From Pseudomonadota bacterium (lineage in GTDB: Bacteria > Pseudomonadota > Alphaproteobacteria > Sphingomonadales > Sphingomonadaceae): a stretch of DNA of 5,245 nucleotides. Numbering within the stretch: the stretch's first letter is position 1; every line of letters begins with the position of its first letter. Shown here in pieces: positions 1 to 4,818 of this stretch. The position numbers and the translations under genes are program-made. The stretch is taken from NCBI GenBank assembly GCA_023390675.1, contig JAEWCK010000363.1, forward strand, positions 1 through 5,245. Direction: 5' to 3'. The notes under the pieces were generated by a model. It saw only the letters and a list, made by a program, of their open reading frames with translations, had not been told where the DNA came from and made no database searches.

Positions 1-1096
1 TCTCGGCGACGAGCGGCAGCGTCTGCGACGGCAGGCCGGGCGAATCGATCACCAGATCGGCGATGTGGTCGCCCGCTTTGAAGCCCGCCTCGACCGGCCC
101 GTTATAGACGATTCGCCCCTGCATCTCGGGCGCGGTGCCCGCCGGGATCGTCGCATTGAGATCGCGGGGCGCGACCACGCCGACGCTGCCCGTCGAAGCG
201 CCCTGCACCTCGACATCGCCCACCTTGCGTCCCTGCTTGACGATCGGCTTGGCCTTCCAGGCGAGGAAGCCCCAGTTCATGAAGCGCACCGATTCCTCGG
301 CACGGCCGCCATAGGTGTCGAGCCCGGCGACGACCATCACGAGCCGCCGCCCGTTCTGCTCGGCGGAGCCGGTAAAGCCGTAGCCGGCCTCCTCGGTATG
401 CCCGGTCTTGAGCCCGTCGGCGCCGGCGACGCGGCCGAGCAGCGGGTCGCGATTGTCCTGGCTGATCGCCGCGCCGGCGCCCAGCGTCTTGCCCCAAGTG
501 AAGCTCTTCAGCGAATAGAACTGCTTGTAGAGGTCGGGGAAGTCCTTGATCGTCGCGGCGGCGAGGTGCGCGAGGTCCCGCGCGGTCACATAGGTGCGCC
601 CCTCGTCGGGCCAGCCGTTCGACGTGCCGAAATGGCTGTTGGTGAGGCCGAGCTTCTTCGCGCGCTGGTTCATCAGCTCGGTGAACGCCTCCTCGGTGCC
701 CGCGACGCCCTCGGCGAGCACGACGCAGGCGTCGTTGCCCGAAAGCGTGACGATGCCCTTCAGCAGGTCGGAGACCGTGGGATGCTCGCCCACCGCGAGG
801 AACATGGTGGATCCCTGCGAATGCCATTTCTTCCACGTCTCGGGGCGGACCTCGATCTTCTGGTCGAGCTTGAGTTCGCCCTTCTTGATCAGGTCGAACG
901 CGACATAGACCGTCATCATCTTCGCCATCGATGCCGGGGGCATGCGGCGATCGGCATCCTTGGCGTAGAGCACCGCGCCCGAAGACAGGTCCTCCATGTA
1001 CGCGATCGGCGCGGGCGTATCGAAGGGCGGGCCTGCGGCAGTCGAAGTGGTGGCGGCAGCGAGTGCCAGGATCGATGCGGCAAGCAGCTTCTTCAT
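1..1096 (-). CDS. dacA: D-alanyl-D-alanine carboxypeptidase (PBP5/DacA type, peptidase S11), 3' end cut by window edge
   Basis: This penicillin-binding protein removes the terminal D-Ala from pentapeptide stems of peptidoglycan in the periplasm and so limits cross-linking. The ATG at 1096 is followed by a signal peptide (MKKLLAASILALAAA, cleavage likely near residues 20-22). All three active-site motifs of the family are present: SxxK as S56-M-A-K59 (nucleophile Ser56), SxN as S119-G-N121 inside LSGNDAC, and KTG at K230-T-G232. The region from about 285 to 365 fits the all-beta C-terminal domain of PBP5 proteins. The reading frame is open to the left edge: 365 codons are visible, and the family usually has about 380-400 residues, so only a short tail (normally including a membrane-anchoring helix) is probably missing. 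It starts 17 bp after the stop of the SPOR lipoprotein gene. A weak AAGG lies 13 nt upstream, so co-transcription and partial translational coupling are likely. The family call is very secure; which paralogue it is (dacA, dacC or dacD) is not. Confidence 0.96.
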   Translation of the reverse strand, partial: MKKLLAASILALAAATTSTAAGPPFDTPAPIAYMEDLSSGAVLYAKDADRRMPPASMAKMMTVYVAFDLIKKGELKLDQKIEVRPETWKKWHSQGSTMFLAVGEHPTVSDLLKGIVTLSGNDACVVLAEGVAGTEEAFTELMNQRAKKLGLTNSHFGTSNGWPDEGRTYVTARDLAHLAAATIKDFPDLYKQFYSLKSFTWGKTLGAGAAISQDNRDPLLGRVAGADGLKTGHTEEAGYGFTGSAEQNGRRLVMVVAGLDTYGGRAEESVRFMNWGFLAWKAKPIVKQGRKVGDVEVQGASTGSVGVVAPRDLNATIPAGTAPEMQGRIVYNGPVEAGFKAGDHIADLVIDSPGLPSQTLPLVAE

Positions 1097-1113
1097 GTGG
1101 TCCGTCCGGCCTT

Positions 1114-2244
1114 TCAGTTGGCTAGGACGCGTGCGTCTCCATAGCCCGCGCCCGCGGCGCGCTGCCGTGCCGCCTGGGCCTGCGCCGAAGTGGCGAAAGG
1201 ACCGAGCTGGACGCGATAGAGCCCGCCACCCGGCTTTACGAAGCCGCCCATGCTTTGGGCAAGCGATTGCGCACGCGCCGCGCTAGAAAGTGCGGCGATC
1301 TGCACGAAATATCGTCCACCGGGTGCGGTACGCACCGGCGCGGGCCGCGAAGGCGCGCTGCGAACCGGGGTGGAATAGCTCGGCTGCGGCGCGGCGATCG
1401 CGCCGCCCGGAGCGCCCGGCAGATGCTTGCGTAGCGCCGTGAGCAGCACCGGCGGCGTGTCCGGCCGCTCGCCCGCTGGGCGGCCCGAGCGGAGTGCGGC
1501 CTGATCCGGGCCGGTCGCGGTCGCGATGCGGATGCGGACGGGGATCGTCCCCGCACCCGAATAGCCGAGCAGCCGCGCGGAGCCGGCGGACAAGTCGATC
1601 GGGTGATCGGCGCCCGGCCCCATCGAACCGGTGACCATCGCGAGGATCGTCTTGCCGGTATCGAGCGACGTCACTTCGACGAAGCTGCCCGGCGGTAGCG
1701 ACCGATGCACCGCCACCACTGCGCCGTCCATCGCGCCCCCCGCGACAGGGCGGACGCCGGCGTAGCCGACTTCGTCGTAGCGGATATCGGCCGAGGAGCC
1801 GCGCGGCCCGGTAGCCCCCGCCGCGGGATCGTCCTGCGAAGGCGGCGGTGCGTAATTTTGCGCGGGGATCGTCTCGGCAGGCCGCGGCAACGCATAGCTC
1901 GCGCCCGGCTGCGCGTAGGTGGCCCCCGGCGCGCTGCTGTCATAGCCGGGCTGCTGCTGGGGCTGGGGCTGCTGCCGGACCGGGCCCGAGCGCGTGCGCA
2001 GCGTGCCGTCGGCCGCTCGCCAGGTCTCGCTCGACTGGTCCTGCGGCGGCGCCCAGCTCTGCTGGGGCTGTACGGCTTGGGGCGCAGAAGCAGGCGCGCG
2101 TTGGCCAGGCTGGCCCCAGGATTGCGCGCCGACGCTGCCCTGCGGCGGAGCCGCGGCAAGCTCGGGCGCATAATCGTAATTCGCCCGCCCGCCGCACGCC
2201 GACAGGAGGAGAAGGACCGCAAAAAGGCTAATGTTCGACCGCAT
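1114..2244 (-). CDS. SPOR-domain lipoprotein with divergent RlpA-like double-psi beta-barrel domain
   Basis: The protein has 376 residues. A lipoprotein signal peptide ends in the lipobox L14-S15-A16-C17; glycine at +2 suggests outer-membrane sorting. Residues 25-150 form a long low-complexity linker rich in Pro, Gln, Ala and Gly. Residues 155-242 resemble the RlpA double-psi beta-barrel (VHRSLPPGSFVEVTSLDTGK, then a PIDLS strand at 215-219). A second Pro/Ala-rich linker leads to a C-terminal SPOR domain at about 310-376 (RYFVQIAAL, YRVQLGPF), which in other proteins binds denuded septal glycan. Known RlpA of Pseudomonas aeruginosa is a lytic transglycosylase acting on such strands. Here only His180 of the expected Glu/His/Asp set is recognisable, and the usual NDRGP segment reads TGSMGP (205-210), so catalysis is doubtful. 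The start at 2244 lies inside the 3' end of the upstream mltB-like gene (17-bp overlap) without a clear Shine-Dalgarno, implying translational coupling. Domain calls are strong; calling it true RlpA would overstate the match. Confidence 0.88.
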   Translation of the reverse strand: MRSNISLFAVLLLLSACGGRANYDYAPELAAAPPQGSVGAQSWGQPGQRAPASAPQAVQPQQSWAPPQDQSSETWRAADGTLRTRSGPVRQQPQPQQQPGYDSSAPGATYAQPGASYALPRPAETIPAQNYAPPPSQDDPAAGATGPRGSSADIRYDEVGYAGVRPVAGGAMDGAVVAVHRSLPPGSFVEVTSLDTGKTILAMVTGSMGPGADHPIDLSAGSARLLGYSGAGTIPVRIRIATATGPDQAALRSGRPAGERPDTPPVLLTALRKHLPGAPGGAIAAPQPSYSTPVRSAPSRPAPVRTAPGGRYFVQIAALSSAARAQSLAQSMGGFVKPGGGLYRVQLGPFATSAQAQAARQRAAGAGYGDARVLAN

Positions 2245-3304
2245 CGGCGAGCAGGCCTACCGACAAAGCGTAAAAATTCGAGCAATTATAGTCGAGGATC
2301 ACGCGATAATTGCCGGTAAGCAGATAGGCGGTCTTGCCCGGCCCGTCGGGCTCGAGCAGCGTCGCCTGCACATTGTCGGCGGGCCAGGCGCGCGTCGTGG
2401 GCACTATCCCCAAGGCGCGCCATTCGGCCATCGTCTTCCAGCGGCTGTGGCGCTCGTGCACGCGCGGACAGCGCGGCGAGGTCGTGCGGTTCTTGAGCGC
2501 CGCACGATCGAGATTGGCGGGCACGCTCACGGCAAAGCCCCAGGGTTGCCCCGCGCGCCAGCCGGCATTGACGAAGTAATTGGCGATCGAAGCGAGCGTA
2601 TCGGCCTCGCTCGACCAGATATCGGCGAGCCCGTCGCCATCGCCGTCGCGCGCGAGGCGCAAATAGACGCTCGGCAGGAATTGCGGCCCGCCGAACGCCC
2701 CCGCCCAGCTTCCCACCAGCTTCTCGCGCGGCACCCCGCGATCGATCATCTTGAGCGTCGCGACGAATTCGTCCGAGAACAGCTGGCGGCGCCGGCCCTC
2801 ATAGGCAAGGCTGGCGAGCGCGCGCGGCAAGTCGAAATTGCCCATCACGCGGCCGTAATTAGTCTCATGTCCCCAGATCGCGACCATGATCGATTCGGGC
2901 ACGCCGGTCTGCTGCTCGATCTTCTCGAGCCGCCAGCGCTGGCGCTGATAGGCCGCCCTGCCCTGCGAGATCCGCGCGGCGTCGACATGCGCGCGGCGAT
3001 AGGGCTCGAACGCCGGGATCGGCGCGTTGGGATTGCTCTCGGGCTGCTGCCGGTCGAGCTCGACGACGCGGGGATTGTAGGTGAGGCCGGGAATCACCGC
3101 GTCGATCGTGCGGCGGCTCACCCCCGCCGCAGCTGCCTGGCGCGAAAGCGTGCCGAGATAGGCCTGGAATCCCGTCTCGTCCTGCGCGATCGCGGGCGAG
3201 CCCGCGGGAGACGCCAGCACGATCGCAGCCGCCAGAGCCGAGACATTTCCGAATACGCTACGCCAACCCCGCATGGGCATTTTGTGCCACAGGCCGAACG
3301 GCAC
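2228..3304 (-). CDS. Lytic murein transglycosylase, MltB family (SLT_2 domain)
   Basis: MltB-family enzymes cleave the MurNAc-GlcNAc bond of peptidoglycan without water, leaving 1,6-anhydro-MurNAc ends, and act in the periplasm. The 358-residue protein has a signal peptide at 1-40 (hydrophobic core about 21-32, cleavage probably after A38-I-A40). It lacks a lipobox, so it should be soluble rather than lipid-anchored like E. coli MltB. The catalytic glutamate is E147 in IWGHETNYG. It is followed by the family hallmarks GAFGGPQFLPSVY (202-214), an Asp-rich DGDGDG loop (220-225, similar to the calcium-binding loop of Slt35) and a C-terminal NYRVILDYNCSNFYALSVG block (332-350). The GTG at 3304 is preferred because AAAGGGGA (3310-3317) lies 5 nt upstream; the in-frame ATGs at 3280 and 3274 lack any such site. 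It is the first gene of a run with the SPOR lipoprotein and the carboxypeptidase. The specific paralogue symbol is uncertain. Confidence 0.94.
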   Translation of the reverse strand: MPFGLWHKMPMRGWRSVFGNVSALAAAIVLASPAGSPAIAQDETGFQAYLGTLSRQAAAAGVSRRTIDAVIPGLTYNPRVVELDRQQPESNPNAPIPAFEPYRRAHVDAARISQGRAAYQRQRWRLEKIEQQTGVPESIMVAIWGHETNYGRVMGNFDLPRALASLAYEGRRRQLFSDEFVATLKMIDRGVPREKLVGSWAGAFGGPQFLPSVYLRLARDGDGDGLADIWSSEADTLASIANYFVNAGWRAGQPWGFAVSVPANLDRAALKNRTTSPRCPRVHERHSRWKTMAEWRALGIVPTTRAWPADNVQATLLEPDGPGKTAYLLTGNYRVILDYNCSNFYALSVGLLADAVEH

Positions 3305-3380
3305 GTGAATCCCCTTTGGGCGGAGTTCACCAACATTTTCTGGCGGATCGCCGCGTCTCGCGATAGCTGAGGCCCGACGC
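3305..3380. promoter_or_regulatory. Divergent intergenic region between mltB-like gene and tRNA-Ser
   Basis: This 76-bp gap must carry the promoter for the leftward cell-wall operon and for the rightward tRNA. No textbook sigma-70 promoter is visible. GATAGC (3362-3367) is a weak candidate -10 for the tRNA, placed about 14 nt before its first base, but no convincing -35 accompanies it. A short inverted repeat, CGCG-TCT-CGCG (3352-3362), sits in the middle and could be an operator or just GC-rich chance. The role is inferred from gene arrangement, not from motifs. Confidence 0.35.
3310..3317 (-). promoter_or_regulatory. Shine-Dalgarno for the MltB-family gene
   Basis: On the minus strand this reads AAAGGGGA, 5 nt before the GTG at 3304. 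It decides the start in favour of GTG over the downstream ATG codons at 3280 and 3274, which have no purine-rich site in front. Confidence 0.75.
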
Positions 3381-3470
<90 letters not shown>

Positions 3471-3488
3471 TTATGAATTCGAGCCCGT

Positions 3489-3971
3489 TTACTCGTCGTG
3501 CGGCATCACCGCCCAGAGCGCGCCGGAGACTCCGCCGCCGCGCACGCCGAAGCTCGGGCTCTCGTCGTTGCCGTCGAGCTTGAGGAACAGCATCGTGGTC
3601 ATCACGCTGGGGCGATAGGCACGCGGCTTCCGTTCGGCGGCGAAGCTGTCGCGCACGGCCCAACTGCCCCCGCGTTCCGCGGTGATCTGCGGCAGCGCGT
3701 CGGTGACGCGCCAAGCGCGTTGGGCGTGCAGCTGCGCGAGCGCGAAGCGCGAGGCGACCGGCTGCGGCCCGATCTCGACGGTCGTGACGACGGCAGCATG
3801 CTCGCGCAGATCCATCGCGACGAAAGGAGGCGGCGCGGGTACGGCCGGTTGCTGGTCTTTCGCCAGCAAGGCGGCTGCATCGACAGACAACGGCTTATGA
3901 TCGCGCTCGCCAGCATGCGCCGACAAGGACAGACAACAGGCGACCGCTCCAACTATTATCGTTCTGAACAT
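3489..3971 (-). CDS. Small secreted protein of unknown function
   Basis: I do not recognise this family. The 160-residue product begins with a clear Sec signal peptide (MFRTIIVGAVACCLSLSAHA, cleavage after residue 20). This leaves a mature protein of about 140 residues with no cysteines and no transmembrane segment. A proline-rich stretch (QQPAVPAPPPF, about 40-50) follows the start of the mature part. Beta-prone segments such as AAVVTTVEIGPQPVASRF and SVMTTMLFLKLDG follow, and the C-terminus is glycine-rich (GVRGGGVSGALWAVMPHDE). The ATG at 3971 is preferred to the adjacent GTG at 3974 because GGGGAA (3978-3983) lies 6 nt upstream of it. A periplasmic or exported location is well supported; function is not. 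It stands alone, 90 bp after the PilZ gene and convergent with tRNA-Ser, so context gives no firm clue. The signal peptide, ribosome binding site and sphingomonad-like codon use argue that it is a real gene. Confidence 0.8.
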   Translation of the reverse strand: MFRTIIVGAVACCLSLSAHAGERDHKPLSVDAAALLAKDQQPAVPAPPPFVAMDLREHAAVVTTVEIGPQPVASRFALAQLHAQRAWRVTDALPQITAERGGSWAVRDSFAAERKPRAYRPSVMTTMLFLKLDGNDESPSFGVRGGGVSGALWAVMPHDE

Positions 3972-3977
3972 CACCGC

Positions 3978-3983
3978 TTCCCC
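3978..3983 (-). promoter_or_regulatory. Shine-Dalgarno for the secreted unknown protein
   Basis: The minus strand reads GGGGAA 6 nt before the ATG at 3971 (and 3 nt before the alternative GTG at 3974). The spacing favours the ATG. Confidence 0.6.
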
Positions 3984-3995
3984 AATCAGTGATTG
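3983..3995. repeat. 13-bp inverted repeat upstream of the secreted unknown gene
   Basis: CAATCA-G-TGATTG is a perfect 6-bp inverted repeat around a single central base. It ends where the Shine-Dalgarno begins, in the likely promoter/leader of the gene at 3489-3971. A one-base spacer is too short for an RNA hairpin loop, so if functional it would more likely be a protein-binding operator on DNA. A possible -35 (TTGAAA, minus strand, 4012-4017) lies 17 bp upstream of a weak -10 (AATCAC, 3989-3994) that overlaps this repeat. Function is inferred only. Confidence 0.4.
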
Positions 3996-4021
3996 CGGGA
4001 AGAATGACCTGTTTCAACGGG

Positions 4022-4034
4022 TTGCGCAATTGCG
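4022..4034. repeat. Overlapping palindromes TTGCGCAA and CGCAATTGCG
   Basis: In the 90-bp gap between the PilZ stop and the unknown secreted gene, TTGCGCAA (4022-4029) and CGCAATTGCG (4025-4034) are both perfect palindromes that share five bases. They lie about 50-60 bp upstream of the secreted gene's start, a typical position for a regulator site. No specific regulator is identified. Confidence 0.35.
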
Positions 4035-4061
4035 AAGGCTTCCGCCCGGCGCAGCGGCGGC

Positions 4062-4391
4062 TCACTCCGCCGTTAGAGTATCGAAAGCTTCGACACTGAG
4101 CGCGTCCTGGAACTCGAGTCCGGCCTCGAAATCGCTCGCCCACACGACTCGCGCGGCGATGTGGCCGACCTTCGGAAGCGCGAGCCAGATCATCGCATTG
4201 GCGCGCAGCTCCGAATAAGTCTGGAGGCGGGCGCCGTGAAGCGAGAGGTCGGTCACCTTGCACAATGCGCGGTCGAGCCCGCCGCGGCCGATCCGCGCGT
4301 CGAGCGAGACGGGCGCACGCATCGAGCGGCGCCGGCCGAGGCTTTCGGCCGGTTCGAATTCCGCTGCGAAGGACTTTGCCAGACTTGCCAT
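4062..4391 (-). CDS. Single-domain PilZ protein, predicted c-di-GMP receptor
   Basis: PilZ domains bind cyclic di-GMP and pass the signal to motility, exopolysaccharide or cell-cycle machinery. This 109-residue protein consists of a short N-terminal extension (1-19) and one PilZ domain. Both nucleotide-binding motifs are intact: RxxxR as R21-R-S-M-R25, and DxSxxG as D48-L-S-L-H-G53. The rest follows the usual six-strand barrel (IWLALPKVGHIAARVVWASDFEAGLEF, 68-94). It has no signal peptide or membrane segment, so it should be cytoplasmic. The ATG at 4391 keeps the RxxxR motif; the next ATG, Met24, would destroy it. No good Shine-Dalgarno precedes 4391, and TAGCTT at 4397-4402 could be a -10 for a leaderless or very short-leader transcript. 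It is separated from rpmE by 103 bp containing a CtrA-like site, so an independent promoter is likely. The output target is unknown. Confidence 0.92.
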   Translation of the reverse strand: MASLAKSFAAEFEPAESLGRRRSMRAPVSLDARIGRGGLDRALCKVTDLSLHGARLQTYSELRANAMIWLALPKVGHIAARVVWASDFEAGLEFQDALSVEAFDTLTAE

Positions 4392-4414
4392 GACGACAAG
4401 CTAGGCCTGCGTGG

Positions 4415-4429
4415 CTAACGGCGCGTTAA
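4415..4429 (-). promoter_or_regulatory. Candidate CtrA-binding site upstream of the PilZ gene
   Basis: The minus strand reads TTAA-CGCGCCG-TTAG, matching the alphaproteobacterial CtrA consensus TTAA-N7-TTAA at seven of eight positions with exact spacing. It lies 24-38 bp upstream of the PilZ start codon, a place where CtrA often overlaps the promoter. GAGTC sequences, which match the CcrM methylation motif GANTC, occur at 4449-4453 and 4492-4496. In such high-GC DNA the AT-rich half-sites are uncommon. Binding is not shown. Confidence 0.45.
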
Positions 4430-4463
4430 CGACGGCGCAAACACGCCGGAGTCCTTGTGCCGG

Positions 4464-4483
4464 ACCCCGGCCTGTGCCGGGGT
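4464..4483. repeat. REP-like GC palindrome, possible rpmE terminator
   Basis: Arms ACCCCGGC (4464-4471) and GCCGGGGT (4476-4483) form a perfect 8-bp stem with loop CTGT, 11 bp after the rpmE stop codon. Palindromes of this kind are common intergenic repeats in sphingomonads and other bacteria; the minus-strand reading gives the familiar spurious peptide VTPAQAGV. An 8-base direct repeat TGTGCCGG (4456-4463 and 4473-4480) accompanies it. No U-tract follows on either strand, so intrinsic termination is doubtful, but it could stabilise the rpmE 3' end or assist Rho-dependent termination. Confidence 0.6.
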
Positions 4484-4494
4484 GACCCTAGGAG

Positions 4495-4725
4495 TCACTT
4501 CTTGCCGAGCGAGAGGCCGCCGAAACGCTTGTTGAAGCGCGCGACCTGACCACCCTGATCGAGCAGTTGCCCGCGGCCGCCGGTCCAGGCCGGATGCGCC
4601 AGCGGATCGATCTCGAGCTGCATCGTGTCGCCTTCCTTGCCCCAAGTGGAGCGAGTCTCGTACACGGTGCCGTCGGTCATCTGCACCTTGATCATGTGGT
4701 AATCGGGGTGAGTGTCTTTCTTCAC
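4495..4725 (-). CDS. rpmE: 50S ribosomal protein L31, cysteine-free (zinc-independent) form
   Basis: L31 joins the large subunit near the central protuberance and takes part in an intersubunit bridge. The 76-residue product has the family hallmarks KKDTHPDYH at the N-terminus, TRSTWG (24-29), HPAWTGG (44-50) and VARFNKRFG (61-69). It has no cysteines, so it lacks the zinc-binding set found in the E. coli C+ form; this C- type should not depend on zinc. The GTG at 4725 is chosen because AAGGA (4733-4737) lies 7 nt upstream and because the alignment with known L31 begins at this KKD; upstream extension to 4806 would add 27 residues without homology. It follows fabZ by 93 bp in the same direction. 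That gap contains two hairpins, one ending just before the Shine-Dalgarno, so leader-based control is possible. Confidence 0.97.
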   Translation of the reverse strand: MKKDTHPDYHMIKVQMTDGTVYETRSTWGKEGDTMQLEIDPLAHPAWTGGRGQLLDQGGQVARFNKRFGGLSLGKK

Positions 4726-4732
4726 GTCGAAT

Positions 4733-4737
4733 TCCTT
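4733..4737 (-). promoter_or_regulatory. Shine-Dalgarno for rpmE
   Basis: AAGGA on the minus strand, 7 nt before the GTG at 4725. It fixes the L31 start at GTG rather than at the more distant upstream ATG at 4806. Confidence 0.75.
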
Positions 4738-4743
4738 GGGATT

Positions 4744-4766
4744 GCCGCCGGTTTCCGACCGGCAGC
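4744..4766 (-). promoter_or_regulatory. Hairpin in the rpmE leader
   Basis: On the minus strand GCTGCCGGT and ACCGGCGGC form a 9-bp stem (one G-T wobble) around loop CGGAA. The stem ends 6 nt upstream of the rpmE Shine-Dalgarno. Such placement suits a translational operator or an mRNA-stabilising structure. Autogenous control through the mRNA leader has been reported for L31 in E. coli, but whether this hairpin acts that way is an inference. Confidence 0.5.
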
Positions 4767-4774
4767 GAGAGGCG

Positions 4775-4793
4775 CGGCCCCTAACAGAGGCCG
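4775..4793 (-). terminator. Hairpin after fabZ, possible terminator or leader stem
   Basis: On the minus strand CGGCCTC and GGGGCCG pair as 7 bp (one T-G wobble) around loop TGTTA, 25 nt after the fabZ stop. No U-run follows, so a classical intrinsic terminator is not supported. It may instead belong to the rpmE leader, stacking upstream of the second hairpin. Confidence 0.3.
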
Positions 4794-4818
4794 TGCGATA
4801 GTGCAACCTTGCCTGCGG

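Noticed and set aside
65..1144. Long plus-strand frame of 359 codons
   Set aside because: Shadow of the carboxypeptidase gene on the opposite strand, a common effect of high GC content; its translation is Arg/Gly/His-rich and lacks motifs.
1950..1980. CTG/GGGCTG-type tandem repetition in the SPOR lipoprotein gene
   Set aside because: It simply encodes the Gln/Pro-rich linker and is not a regular microsatellite or CRISPR-like array.
2231..3370. Long plus-strand frame of 379 codons
   Set aside because: Shadow of the MltB-family gene, which has clear family motifs, a signal peptide and a ribosome binding site on the minus strand.
3481..3561. Inverted repeat GAGCCCG ... CGGGCTC downstream of the tRNA
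   Set aside because: Only 7 bp with a spacer of about 67 nt, partly inside a coding region; easily expected by chance in GC-rich DNA.
4056..4071. GGCGG/CCGCC hairpin at the PilZ stop codon as a terminator
   Set aside because: A 5-bp stem overlapping the coding end with no following U-run is too weak to call.
4415..4645. Minus-strand frame containing RVTPAQAGVRHKD
   Set aside because: This peptide is the typical spurious translation of the GC-rich intergenic palindrome; the rest is out of frame within rpmE.
4784..4806. TTGCAC as a -35 for an rpmE promoter
   Set aside because: No acceptable -10 lies 16-18 bp downstream (the sequence there is GC-rich, around TAGGGG), so the match is not convincing.
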